The notes under the pieces were generated by a model that ran no database searches, had not been told where the DNA came from, and saw nothing but the letters and a program-made list of their open reading frames with translations. Source: Pseudoxanthomonas yeongjuensis (lineage in GTDB: Bacteria; Pseudomonadota; Gammaproteobacteria; Xanthomonadales; Xanthomonadaceae). From it: a stretch of DNA of 64,000 nt. The translations under genes and the position numbers were made by a program. Positions 8,121 through 17,612 of the stretch are shown in pieces. The stretch spans positions 558,001-622,000 of the forward strand of contig NZ_PDWT01000001.1 in the NCBI RefSeq assembly GCF_010093345.1, given 5' to 3'. Every line of letters begins with the position of its first letter. Positions within the stretch are counted from its first letter, which is position 1.

Positions 8121-10241
8121 TTACCCGGCCGCTGCCGTGGCTGCCTGCGATGCGCGCGGCCTGGTCCGGCGCAGCAGATGCGCCAGCGCGTCGACGCTGT
8201 CGGCGATGCGGTCGCAGGTATCGGCCAGGGCCAGTCCGGTGGGCGAATGGGCCAGCACCGGGTCCTTTTCAAGCGCCTCGGCAAGGCGGCGTTCGGCGGC
8301 GCGCGGGGAATGGGGCTGCGGCGGTGCGTCGTCGCGCAGGGCCGCGGCGATCGCGGCCAGGGCACGATCCACCTGTGCCGAAAACTCGGCGAGTTCCGGC
8401 AGTGCCGGCAAACTGCCTACGTCGCGCAACACCGCTTCCAGCGACAACGAGGTACGGATCAGGCGGTGCGCGTTGGCGAGGAAGGATTCGGTGGATGCTA
8501 GTTCTGCCCGCGCCTGCGCGCGCTTGGGCTCGGCCTGCAGTCGTTCGAGCGAGGCCAGCACCCCCGTGCGCGCGGCGCGGGCGGAGGTGCGGGTTTCATG
8601 CAAGGCGGGGATGTCGTTGCCGAGCACCGCGCGGATGTGGGCACGGTAGCTTTCGATCAGTTTCGCCAGTGCGATGTTGGCGCGCCGGCCTTCCCATGTG
8701 GGCCATGCCAGGTAGGCTGCCAATGCCAGTACGCTGCCGAGCAGGGTGCCGAACAGGCGCATCTGGATCGCATCGCCCGGCGCGATGCCCTCGAACGACA
8801 GCAGCAATACCAGCATGCCCGACAGCATCGCCACGCCGATGCCGTAGTTGACCTGCACCAGCAGGCGGAACGCCAGGCACAGCGCTGCCATCAGCAGCAG
8901 CGTCGGCACCACGCCATCCATCGCGTAATGCACGATCAGGGTGGTCAGCAACAAGCCGGCGAAGGTGCCGGCCACGCGCAGCAGGCCGAAGCGCAGGGTG
9001 CCGCCGAAATCCGGCTTCAGCACGATGGCGGCGGTCATCGGGATCCACACGCCATGCGGGATGGCCAGGGCGCGTTCGCAGGCGACGGCCAGGCCGAGGC
9101 AGGCGGCGCAACGGATCGCATGGCGCATCGCCACCGAGGAAATCTTCAGGTTGGCGCGCAAGGTCTGCCATGGGTTGCGCGGGCGCAATGCCGAAGGCAG
9201 GCGGGCTTCGGCCAGTTCGGCGCGGATTTCGCCGCTGCTGCTGGCCCAGTCGCTGTTGCGCACCAGCGAGCGCAGCTGGCCGGCGAGGCTTTGCGCGCGC
9301 GCGGCGGCAACCCGCAGGAAGCGGCGGTCGCGTGCACTGTGGCCGTCGTCGTCGCTGGTGCGTGCCAGTGCGGCGACGCGCGCACCGAAGGTAGCGACTT
9401 CCTGTTCCGCACGGAACGGTTTTTCGGCGGCGCGCATGGCCTCCGACAGGTGCATCAGGATGGTGTCGGCGCTGTCCAGGAGGTCCTCGATGCGCAGGCG
9501 GACACCGGCGTCTTCGATCCGGGTGTCCAGGTCGCCCAATGCCAGCAGATCGATGCGCACGCGTTCGCACAACTCCGCGATGATGCGGAACGACTGCACC
9601 GCCACGCCGCGCGAACGGTGCTGGCCATGCAGGGTTTCCAGTGCCTCCATCGCCGCCATCGACACTGGCGGCGGTTGCGAGGGATCCGGACGCGTGCGTG
9701 CGACCGCTGCCAATTGCTCGAGCACCGCGGCCAAGGCGAATCGTTCGGGCCGGTAACGTTGCAACGGCCATGCCGCCAGTGCCAGCAGCATCTGCAGCAG
9801 GCCGCCGGCGAAGATCAGCGCCGCCACCCCGGGCGCGTGCACGACCGGCAGGCCCATGTCGGCGGTGATCATCATCACGATCATGCTGGTCAGGCCGGCG
9901 CGTGCGGCGACCGGTCCCAGCGCCACCAGCAGGCCACCGACCAGTCCGAATATCACCGCCGCAATCACGAACAGCGTGGTGTTCTCGCCGATCAGTATGC
10001 CGGTCAACGCGGACAACCCGGCCGCCAACGCAGCCAGCAGCATCCGTTCCATCCTCTGCCGGTAAGGGCCGGGCTGGTCGGTGAACATCGTGTTGATCGC
10101 GCCGGTGGTCATCGCCAGGCCGGCCGGGACTTGATCGAACGCCAGGCCCAACGCCAAGGGCGCGATCACCGCGACGGTGTTGCGCAGTGCCACGCGGAAT
10201 GGCACGTCGCGCGGCTTGAGGGCGATCAGCGAACGCAGCAC
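8121..10241 (-). CDS. FUSC family inner-membrane transporter (YccS/AaeB-like)
   Basis: 706 residues with the two-halved FUSC layout: a hydrophobic block at about 20-165, a long soluble helical segment, a second hydrophobic block at about 370-520 (starting HAIRCAACLGLAVACERAL, with IPHGVWIPMTAAIVLKPDFGGT) and a soluble C-terminal domain. Fusaric-acid resistance and AaeB proteins of this family export aromatic carboxylates. It lies directly downstream of haaO in the same direction (27 bp gap), so efflux of a pathway intermediate such as 3-hydroxyanthranilate is a reasonable inference, not shown. YccS-like function of unknown substrate is the alternative. Confidence 0.85.
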   Translation of the reverse strand: MLRSLIALKPRDVPFRVALRNTVAVIAPLALGLAFDQVPAGLAMTTGAINTMFTDQPGPYRQRMERMLLAALAAGLSALTGILIGENTTLFVIAAVIFGLVGGLLVALGPVAARAGLTSMIVMMITADMGLPVVHAPGVAALIFAGGLLQMLLALAAWPLQRYRPERFALAAVLEQLAAVARTRPDPSQPPPVSMAAMEALETLHGQHRSRGVAVQSFRIIAELCERVRIDLLALGDLDTRIEDAGVRLRIEDLLDSADTILMHLSEAMRAAEKPFRAEQEVATFGARVAALARTSDDDGHSARDRRFLRVAAARAQSLAGQLRSLVRNSDWASSSGEIRAELAEARLPSALRPRNPWQTLRANLKISSVAMRHAIRCAACLGLAVACERALAIPHGVWIPMTAAIVLKPDFGGTLRFGLLRVAGTFAGLLLTTLIVHYAMDGVVPTLLLMAALCLAFRLLVQVNYGIGVAMLSGMLVLLLSFEGIAPGDAIQMRLFGTLLGSVLALAAYLAWPTWEGRRANIALAKLIESYRAHIRAVLGNDIPALHETRTSARAARTGVLASLERLQAEPKRAQARAELASTESFLANAHRLIRTSLSLEAVLRDVGSLPALPELAEFSAQVDRALAAIAAALRDDAPPQPHSPRAAERRLAEALEKDPVLAHSPTGLALADTCDRIADSVDALAHLLRRTRPRASQAATAAAG

Positions 10242-10268
10242 GGGCGCCTCGTCACGATCGTCGCGATG

Positions 10269-10799
10269 TCAGGTATCGGGAAATTCGTAATGCGTCGGCG
10301 CCGGATTGAGGTGGCCGCACTGCTTGCAGGTGCGATGTTCCCGCGACGAATAGAACCGGTCGAACACCGGCGGGAAATCCTTTTCGATGTCGCGCAGGTG
10401 GAAATATTCCTCGTAGACCTTGTGGTTGCAGTTCTCGCAGAACCACAGCAAGCCATCGTCCTCGTGCGCCAGGCGCTTGCGCTCGATCACCAGGCCGATG
10501 GAATCGGGCAGGCGCTGCGGCGAATGCGGCACGCGCGGCGGCAACAGGAAGATCTCGCCGGCCTTGATCGGGATGTCGCGCGGCTTCCCGTCCTCCTGGA
10601 TGCGCAGCACCATTCCGCCTTCCAATTGGTAGAACCATTCCGGGCCCTCGTCCCAGTGGTAATCGGTGCGCGAATTGGGCCCGCCTACCACCATCACGAT
10701 GAAGTCGCCTGCGTAGATCACCTTGTTGCCGACCGGTGGCTTCAGCAGGTGGCGGTGTTCTTCGATCCAGGCTTGCAGGTTGAGCGGATTCGGTAGCAT
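10269..10799 (-). CDS. nbaC: 3-hydroxyanthranilate 3,4-dioxygenase
   Basis: Iron(II) cupin dioxygenase that opens the ring of 3-hydroxyanthranilate to 2-amino-3-carboxymuconate semialdehyde. The 176 residues from [11 protein letters not shown] are the usual bacterial length. AAGGAGA lies seven bases upstream of this ATG; a longer in-frame start at 10916 would overlap the RidA gene and add a low-complexity tail. Iron ligands are in [15 protein letters not shown] (His, Glu) and VPHSPQR (His). The C-terminal rubredoxin-like site of the bacterial enzyme is intact: CENC and CKQC. It follows the RidA gene by 13 bp in a tight operon. Confidence 0.96.
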   Translation of the reverse strand: MLPNPLNLQAWIEEHRHLLKPPVGNKVIYAGDFIVMVVGGPNSRTDYHWDEGPEWFYQLEGGMVLRIQEDGKPRDIPIKAGEIFLLPPRVPHSPQRLPDSIGLVIERKRLAHEDDGLLWFCENCNHKVYEEYFHLRDIEKDFPPVFDRFYSSREHRTCKQCGHLNPAPTHYEFPDT

Positions 10800-10812
10800 C
10801 GGCGGTTCTCCT

Positions 10813-11244
10813 TCAGCATGATTCCTTGGCCGCGGCGACGCATTTGAGCTCGATCGCGATCGGCGTCGGCAGCGCGGTGATGCCCAGGGTGGTACGGCAG
10901 GGCGCGGTGGCGGCATCCGGGAAATGCTCGGCCCAGACCCGGTTGTAGGCCTTGAAATCGCGGACCATGTCGGTGAGGTAGACGGTCACGTCGACCAGGT
11001 CCTCCCAGGCGCCGCCGCTGGCTTCGAGCACCGCGCGCACGTTGGCGAAGACCGCGCGCGTCTGCGCCTCGATGTCGTACTTGCGCACGCGCCCGTCGGC
11101 GAAATATTCGTTGCCGGCGATCTCGTTGCTTGCCGGATCGCGCGGGCCGATGCCGGACAGGAACAGCAGACTGCCGACGCGACGCGCATGCGGATACGTA
11201 CCGACTGGAGCCGGGGCGCTGGCTGCGTGGATGGAGTTGTTCAT
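10813..11244 (-). CDS. RidA-family protein, probable 2-aminomuconate deaminase
   Basis: 143 residues of the YjgF/RidA family ([76 protein letters not shown]). In nitrobenzoate and kynurenine clusters this subgroup hydrolyses 2-aminomuconate to 4-oxalocrotonate and ammonia (NbaF/AmnD type). Here the position between the semialdehyde dehydrogenase side and the dioxygenase supports that over the general imine-deaminase role. Its ATG overlaps the carbonic anhydrase stop by 4 bp. Confidence 0.9.
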   Translation of the reverse strand: MNNSIHAASAPAPVGTYPHARRVGSLLFLSGIGPRDPASNEIAGNEYFADGRVRKYDIEAQTRAVFANVRAVLEASGGAWEDLVDVTVYLTDMVRDFKAYNRVWAEHFPDAATAPCRTTLGITALPTPIAIELKCVAAAKESC

Positions 11245-11903
11245 GACAGCGGCTCCCGGTCGCGGAGCAACCCGGCGAGGGCATTGGCGTAGGCCGGCGT
11301 GAGTTGGTCGGCGGAATCCACGTCCATGCCCAGCTCGCGCACGCAGCCGTCGAGCAGGCTGTAGACCCAGCCGTGCACCGACAGCTTCTGTCCGCGCGCC
11401 CAGGCATCCTGCACGACCGTCGTCAGGCAGACGTTCTCGGCCTGCTCGATCGCGTTGAGCTCGCACAGGCGGTCGCTGCGCAGCGAAGGGTCGAAGCTTT
11501 CCAGCAGCGCCGCATGTTTCTGGGCGACGTCGCCGACGTGCCGGATCCAGTTGTCGGCCAGGCCGATGCGCGCGCCGTGCAGCGCCGCGTTCACGCCGCC
11601 GCAGCCGTAGTGGCCCACCACCAGGATGTGTTCGATCTTCAGCACGTCCACGGCGAACTGGATCACCGACATGCAGTTGAGGTCGGTGTGGACCATGACG
11701 TTGGCGATGTTGCGATGGACGAAGACCTCGCCGGGCGCCAGGCCCATGATCTGGTTGGCGGGCACGCGCGAGTCGGAGCAGCCGATCCACAGGTATTTCG
11801 GCGCCTGCAACTGCGACAGGCGCAGGAAGAACTCCGGGTCTTCGGCGCGGGTCCGTTCGGCCCATTCGCGGTTATTGCGTAGCAGTTCGTCGAGGATTTT
11901 CAT
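11241..11903 (-). CDS. can: Beta-class carbonic anhydrase
   Basis: 220 residues. Zinc ligands C42, H98 and C101 and the D44/R46 pair are seen in IGCSDSRVP and VVGHYGCGG; length and RNIANVMVHTDLNCMSV agree with E. coli Can. It interconverts CO2 and bicarbonate in the cytosol. It is locked into the catabolic operon by 4-bp ATGA overlaps on both sides (with the dehydrogenase and with RidA). This suggests it handles CO2 released by ACMS decarboxylase or supplies bicarbonate when the pathway runs; that link is inferred. Confidence 0.96.
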   Translation of the reverse strand: MKILDELLRNNREWAERTRAEDPEFFLRLSQLQAPKYLWIGCSDSRVPANQIMGLAPGEVFVHRNIANVMVHTDLNCMSVIQFAVDVLKIEHILVVGHYGCGGVNAALHGARIGLADNWIRHVGDVAQKHAALLESFDPSLRSDRLCELNAIEQAENVCLTTVVQDAWARGQKLSVHGWVYSLLDGCVRELGMDVDSADQLTPAYANALAGLLRDREPLS

Positions 11904-13342
11904 GTTGGGCGATTTCCTTGCAGGGCAATGCCCACATTCTTGGGTTCGGTGAAAAAGCGCATCGCTTCGGAACCGCCTTCGCGACCCAGGCCGGACTGGC
12001 CCATGCCGCCGAACGGGGTGCGCAAGTCGCGCATCAGCCAGCAGTTGATCCAGACCATGCCGGCGCGGATGCCGGCGGCGAGGCGATGGGCGCGATCGAG
12101 GTCGCGGGTCCAGACCGAAGCCGCCAGGCCGTAGTCGCCGGCGTTGGCCAGGGCCAGCGCATGCTCATCGTCGTCGAAAGCTTGCAGGGTCGAGACCGGG
12201 CCGAAGATCTCGTCGCGGTTGCTGGCGCAATCCGGGCCAAGGCCGTCGATCACCGTCGGCGCCACGAACCAGCCTGGCCGGTCCAGCGCATCGCCGCCGC
12301 AGAGGAAGTTGCCGCCTTCCTCGCGGGCACGGGCGATGGCGGCGACGACCTTGTCGAAATGCGCCTGCGAAACCAGTGGGCCCAGCTGGATTCCGTCGGC
12401 CATCGGGTCGCCGACACGCAGGCTGCGCACGCGCTCGACGAAGGCCTCGCGGAATTCATCGTAGATCGACCGTTCGATCAGCAGTCGCGAACCGCACAGG
12501 CAGATCTGCCCGGAATTCTGGAAGGCCGAGCGGACCAGCGTATCCAACTGGTTGCGCCAGTCGCTGTCGGCGAAGACCAGGGTGGGATTCTTCCCGCCCA
12601 GTTCCAGCGACACCTTCTTCAGCGCAGGCGCGGCGAGCGCGGCGATGCGCTTTCCAACCACGGTGCTGCCGGTGAACGACACCGCGCGCACGCGCGGATG
12701 GATCACCAGCGGCTCGCCGGCTTCGGCGCCCAATCCGTGGACGATATTGAGCACGCCTGGGGGGAAGCCTATCTCCGCCGCCAGCTCGCCCAGCATCGTG
12801 GCGGTGAGCGGGGTCACTTCGGACGGCTTGGCGACCACGGTGTTGCCTGCGGCCAGCGCGGGGGCGATCTTCCAGGTGAACAGGTACAGCGGCAGGTTCC
12901 ACGGCGAGATCGTGGCGATCGCGCCCAGCGGCGTGCGCAGGGTGTAGTTGAGCCCGGCTTCGCCGTGATGCGATTCGCTGGAGAACTGGGTCGCGGCCTG
13001 GGCGAAGAAGCGCAGGTTGGAAACGGCGCGCGGGATCTCGATGTCGCGCGCCAGGGCGAAGGGCTTGCCGCCGTCCAGCGATTCGGCGCGGGCGAAGGCA
13101 TCGATGCGCGATTCCAGCGCTGCGGCGAGCCTTTCCAGCCAGGCGGCGCGTTCGCTGTTGCGCAGCGCGGACCAGGCCGGAAAAGCCTGTTCGGCGGCGG
13201 CGACCGCAAGTTCGACGTCCCGTGCATCGCCAGCGGCGACTTGCGCATGGGCCTGGCCAGAGGCTGGATCGAACACCTCGAGCCAGCGCCCGTTGGCTGC
13301 GGGTCGTGCCTCGCCATCGATCCAGTGGGTCAGGGTCTGCAT
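11900..13342 (-). CDS. 2-aminomuconic 6-semialdehyde dehydrogenase
   Basis: NAD-dependent aldehyde dehydrogenase of 480 residues. The catalytic cysteine C281 lies in NSGQICLCGSR and the general base E247 in SLELGGKNP; FTGSTVVGKRIA and ATISPWNLPLYL are cofactor-domain motifs. By sequence alone it could be a hydroxymuconic or betaine aldehyde dehydrogenase. The operon position next to RidA, dioxygenase and ACMSD genes points to oxidation of 2-aminomuconate semialdehyde (AmnC/NbaE step). It overlaps the carbonic anhydrase gene by 4 bp. Upstream lies a REPIN-like element and then the SDR gene. Confidence 0.9.
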   Translation of the reverse strand: MQTLTHWIDGEARPAANGRWLEVFDPASGQAHAQVAAGDARDVELAVAAAEQAFPAWSALRNSERAAWLERLAAALESRIDAFARAESLDGGKPFALARDIEIPRAVSNLRFFAQAATQFSSESHHGEAGLNYTLRTPLGAIATISPWNLPLYLFTWKIAPALAAGNTVVAKPSEVTPLTATMLGELAAEIGFPPGVLNIVHGLGAEAGEPLVIHPRVRAVSFTGSTVVGKRIAALAAPALKKVSLELGGKNPTLVFADSDWRNQLDTLVRSAFQNSGQICLCGSRLLIERSIYDEFREAFVERVRSLRVGDPMADGIQLGPLVSQAHFDKVVAAIARAREEGGNFLCGGDALDRPGWFVAPTVIDGLGPDCASNRDEIFGPVSTLQAFDDDEHALALANAGDYGLAASVWTRDLDRAHRLAAGIRAGMVWINCWLMRDLRTPFGGMGQSGLGREGGSEAMRFFTEPKNVGIALQGNRPT

Positions 13343-13372
13343 ACCGATAGCTTAACCGGCCAAGGCCTCACC

Positions 13373-13450
13373 GTAGGAGCGCGCCTTGCGCGCGATGCTT
13401 TCCTCGATATGGGTCATGGCCAGGGCATCGCGCGCAAGGCGCGCTCCTAC
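13373..13450. repeat. REPIN-like paired palindrome (core GCGCGCCTTGCGCGC)
   Basis: Arms 13373-13398 and 13425-13450 are perfect reverse complements of 26 bases, with the shared GTAGGAGC and GATGC ends and a 26-base spacer. It fills the 119-bp gap between the SDR and dehydrogenase genes. Confidence 0.9.
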
Positions 13451-13461
13451 GGGCGTGGAGG

Positions 13462-14250
13462 TCAGATCGATTGCATGCGCCCGCCGTCCACTGCCAGGCT
13501 GACTCCATTGATGTAGGCGGCGGCCGGACTGGCGAGAAAGGCGATGGCCGCGGCGATCTCACTGGCCTCGGCGAAGCGGCCCACCGGAACGGTCGACAGC
13601 ATGGTCGCGGCGATGGCGTCGCGGGATTTTCCGGTGGAGGCGGAGCGATCATCAAGGATCTGTTCCAACCGCTGGGTGCGGGTGTAACCGGGCAATACGT
13701 TGTTGACCGTGATCCCGTCCGGCGCCAGTTCGCGCGACAGGGTCTTGGCCCAACTGGCCACCGCGCCGCGGATGCTGTTGGAGACGCCAAGGTTGACGAT
13801 GGGTTCCTTCACCGAAGTGGAGATCACGTTGACGATACGGCCCCATTGCGCGGCCTGCATGCCGGGCAACACCGCCTGCACCAGGACCTGGTTGCCGAGC
13901 AGGTGCTTGTGGAAGGCATCGAGGTAGGCGGCGGCATCGGCATCGATGGCGCGTCCGCTCGGGGGACCGCCGGTGTTGTTGACCAGGACATGCACCGGAT
14001 CGGCGCCGGCCAGCGCCTGCACCTGCGCGGCGAGTTCGTCGTGTCGCGAGACGTCGGCGGCGATCCAGCCATGCCGCTGGCCGGCAGCGGTGCGGGGCAG
14101 GGAGGCGGCGGCGGCTTCGAGAGCATCGGCGCGCCGTGCCAGCAGGGTAACGTCCGCACCAAGCAGAGCGAGTTCCAGTGCAGCCGCGCGGCCGATGCCT
14201 TCCGATCCGCCGCAGACCAGCGCGTGCCTGCCGTTGAGTTCCAGGTCCAT
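13462..14250 (-). CDS. Short-chain dehydrogenase/reductase with altered active site
   Basis: 262 residues, Rossmann motif GGSEGIG at 14-20, NNTGG near 92, and a C-terminus typical of classical SDRs (ITVNNVLPGYTRT). The serine block is ISTS at 143-146, but the expected YxxxK is SNSIR: S157 replaces tyrosine and R161 replaces lysine. Such members exist among FabG-like SDRs, and their activity is uncertain. It is the upstream neighbour of the dehydrogenase in the kynurenine cluster. The substrate is unknown; a role in 2-aminomuconate breakdown is only suggested by position. Confidence 0.85.
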   Translation of the reverse strand: MDLELNGRHALVCGGSEGIGRAAALELALLGADVTLLARRADALEAAAASLPRTAAGQRHGWIAADVSRHDELAAQVQALAGADPVHVLVNNTGGPPSGRAIDADAAAYLDAFHKHLLGNQVLVQAVLPGMQAAQWGRIVNVISTSVKEPIVNLGVSNSIRGAVASWAKTLSRELAPDGITVNNVLPGYTRTQRLEQILDDRSASTGKSRDAIAATMLSTVPVGRFAEASEIAAAIAFLASPAAAYINGVSLAVDGGRMQSI

Positions 14251-14258
14251 GTCGTTCC

Positions 14259-14894
14259 TCAGTCCGGTGGGCGGCGGTCGAGCCGCTCCAGCATCATGGC
14301 CGCGACTTCCCGCGACCGGAGATCGTCCTGCTCGCGCAGGGCCTGTGCCGCGCCGCGCACGTTGGCGGCGGGGTGGTTCTGGCTGAGTTTGAATTTCAGC
14401 TCGATCCGATCCGGCACGAAGCGGAAACCGATGATCCCCCGCAACTGGCCGCGGTGGGCTTCACGATCGTGTTCGTAACGCCAGTCGCTGCCGATGGCGG
14501 TTTCGTGCCGGATGCTCAGCCGGTCGACGATGCTGGCGAGGAATGCCTCATCGGTCGAGGCCTCCAGCTTCCCGTCCAGGTGCGCCACCGCATAGTTCCA
14601 GGTCGGGACCCGCGCGGCTTCTTCCTTGTCCGCATACCAGCCGGGTGAAACGTAGGCGTGCGGTCCATGCACGATCATCAGCGCGGCTCCGCCATGCGTC
14701 GCCTGCGGGTTCGGCCGGGCCCAATGGCCTTCGATCAGTATCCTGTCGCCTTCACGCGAATACAGCACCGGCAGGTGGCTGGCGAAAGGCTTGCCGTCGG
14801 GGCCGGTGCTGACCAGGGTGACGAAGGGATCGCGCGCCAGCAGCCGGTCCAGTTCGCCCAGGTCGGTTTCAGCGAAGGCGCGTGGCGTGTACAT
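14259..14894 (-). CDS. PaiB-type FMN-binding protein
   Basis: 211 residues matching the FMN-binding negative transcriptional regulator family (PaiB of Bacillus). Typical segments are VTLVSTGPDGKPFASHLPVL, GHWARPNPQ, YVSPGWYADKEEAARVPTWNY and a C-terminal KFKLSQNHPAANVRG. The fold is a split-barrel flavoprotein without a DNA-binding domain, so 'regulator' is a family name rather than a proven role. It lies 8 bp upstream of the SDR gene and may be the first gene of the catabolic operon. Confidence 0.88.
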   Translation of the reverse strand: MYTPRAFAETDLGELDRLLARDPFVTLVSTGPDGKPFASHLPVLYSREGDRILIEGHWARPNPQATHGGAALMIVHGPHAYVSPGWYADKEEAARVPTWNYAVAHLDGKLEASTDEAFLASIVDRLSIRHETAIGSDWRYEHDREAHRGQLRGIIGFRFVPDRIELKFKLSQNHPAANVRGAAQALREQDDLRSREVAAMMLERLDRRPPD

Positions 14895-14903
14895 CTATCG
14901 CGG

Positions 14904-15212
14904 TCAGGCCCGCGCGCCCAGCGATTGCACCATCAGCCCGCGCAGCGCCGCGTCGTTGTCCGCGCGCGGCGGCGCGACCTCGGTCAGCGAAAATCCGCGG
15001 GCCAGCGCATCGTCCTCGTCCAGTCCGTCGAAGGCCACGAACTCGGCATCGAACAAAGCCGCGCGCGCGGTGTCGTCGCTGTCGTAGGCCAGGGTGTTGC
15101 CGTCGCTGTCGAACACTTCCGCGGTGCCCGCATCGAGCAGGCGCAGGCGTGCCCACACCAGCGTCCGCCCCAGCGAGGCGACATACCACTGGGTGTCGAT
15201 CGTGTCGTTCAT
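14904..15212 (-). CDS. Small conserved hypothetical protein
   Basis: 102 residues from MNDTIDTQWYVASLGR, acidic, without signal peptide or membrane segment. The family is not recognised. Its ATG overlaps the stop of the upstream membrane-protein gene by 4 bp, so the two are probably made together. It ends 9 bp before the PaiB-like start, so it may also be part of that transcript. Confidence 0.7.
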   Translation of the reverse strand: MNDTIDTQWYVASLGRTLVWARLRLLDAGTAEVFDSDGNTLAYDSDDTARAALFDAEFVAFDGLDEDDALARGFSLTEVAPPRADNDAALRGLMVQSLGARA

Positions 15213-15514
15213 GCCATCACCAGCGATGCGAGCCAGAGCAGCCCGGCGCAGGCCAGGCCGCCGAAAATGACCAGCAGCGAGATCTTCGCCGGTGTCGCCA
15301 ATCCGCTCAGCGAACTGTCGCGGCTTTCGCGGTAGCGGCCGCTCAGCAACCAGGCCAAGGCCGCAGGCTTTAGGAATGCGCCGGTGCCCAGTTGCGCGGT
15401 GATCTCCGGATGGCGGTCGCGGATGTGCACCAGGGTCAGCGGCCAGAAAATCACGAACGCGGTGAAGCCGGCGATGGCGGCGGCGACGAAGAGCAGGGCG
15501 AAGAACAGGATCAC
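15209..15514 (-). CDS. Small membrane protein, two transmembrane segments
   Basis: 101 residues: a hydrophobic helix at about 2-28 (starting MILFFALLFVAAAIAGF), a soluble middle with HIRDRHPEITAQLGTGAFLKP, and a second helix at about 77-100. Not recognised. The middle motif HIRxRHPE looks like a conserved feature of small xanthomonad membrane proteins but has no known function. It is coupled to the next gene by a 4-bp overlap. Confidence 0.7.
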   Translation of the reverse strand: MILFFALLFVAAAIAGFTAFVIFWPLTLVHIRDRHPEITAQLGTGAFLKPAALAWLLSGRYRESRDSSLSGLATPAKISLLVIFGGLACAGLLWLASLVMA

Positions 15515-15545
15515 TGGTAATCAAACCTCGTAACTTTGGGGCATC

Positions 15546-15658
15546 GTCATCCCGGCGAACGCTGGGATCCATTTTGACTTTGATTTTTCCTGCAGCGCAT
15601 CTGGAACGTTATGGTTATCGCGAAGATCAAGGTGGATCCCAGCGTTCGCTGGGATGAC
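15546..15658. repeat. Paired palindrome with inner stem CCCAGCG/CGCTGGG
   Basis: Arms 15546-15571 and 15633-15658 (26 bases, one mismatch) run GTCATCCC to GGGATCCA and back. Each arm is itself palindromic around GCGAACGC. It lies between the small membrane protein and asnS and is of a different family from the GTAGGAGC elements. Confidence 0.85.
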
Positions 15659-15691
15659 AGCGCTCTCTGTTCCGGCTTGCTGCGGAAAACC

Positions 15692-17092
<1,401 letters not shown>

Positions 17093-17202
17093 GACTTGAA
17101 TCCTTGTGCGACCGCAACCATTAATGGAACGCGGAGTTTACCGGAGCGGCGCCGGGAACGCCGCGTTCGCGGGTCTATAATCGCCGCCAGCAAGGAGAGT
17201 CC

Positions 17203-17538
17203 ATGGCCATCACCCTTACCCCGGTCGCGTTCCAGCGCGTGCAGCGTTTCGTTGCCGAATCGGGCGCCCTGGGCCTGCGCTTCGGCGTCAGCCGCACCGG
17301 TTGCTCCGGCTGGGGCCACGTGGCCGACCTGGCCCGCGACCAGCGCAGCGACGACACCGTGTTCGAGCAGCAGGGCGTGAAGATCTTCGTCGACGCCGAC
17401 AGCCTGGCCCTGGTCGACGGCACCGAGATCGATTTCGGCAAGCAGGGCCTCAGCGAGGCCTTCCTGTTCCGCAATCCCAATGCCACCGCCGAATGCGGTT
17501 GCGGGGAAAGCTTCACCACCGAGGCCGACAGGGCCTGA
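17203..17538 (+). CDS. A-type iron-sulfur carrier (IscA/SufA/ErpA family)
   Basis: 111 residues with the three conserved cysteines C34 (RTGCSGWGH), C98 and C100 (ECGCGES) that bind Fe-S clusters for transfer to apo-proteins. AAGGAGAG stands just upstream of the ATG, and a TATAAT at 17176-17181 may be its -10. It is a single gene divergent from asnS and not inside an isc or suf operon. The subtype cannot be settled by eye. Confidence 0.92.
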   Translation: MAITLTPVAFQRVQRFVAESGALGLRFGVSRTGCSGWGHVADLARDQRSDDTVFEQQGVKIFVDADSLALVDGTEIDFGKQGLSEAFLFRNPNATAECGCGESFTTEADRA

Positions 17539-17547
17539 GACATCGTG

Positions 17548-17570
17548 CCCTTCTCCCGGGGGGAGAAGGG
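17548..17570 (+). terminator. Perfect hairpin after the Fe-S carrier gene
   Basis: A 10-bp perfect stem (CCCTTCTCCC with GGGAGAAGGG) and a 3-base loop start 9 bp after the stop codon. No U-tract follows, so termination may be weak and the hairpin may act mainly in RNA stability. Confidence 0.5.
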
Positions 17571-17612
17571 AAATCGTATTAAGCTCCCGGTTCACCGAAT
17601 CCGGAGTCACCC

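Noticed and set aside
8598-10796. 732-codon plus-strand frame opposite the FUSC gene
   Set aside because: Antisense shadow; Q/H-rich composition typical of such frames.
10800-10916. Longer start for 3-hydroxyanthranilate dioxygenase
   Set aside because: Would overlap the RidA gene and add 39 low-complexity residues; the internal ATG has a good ribosome site and gives the family length.
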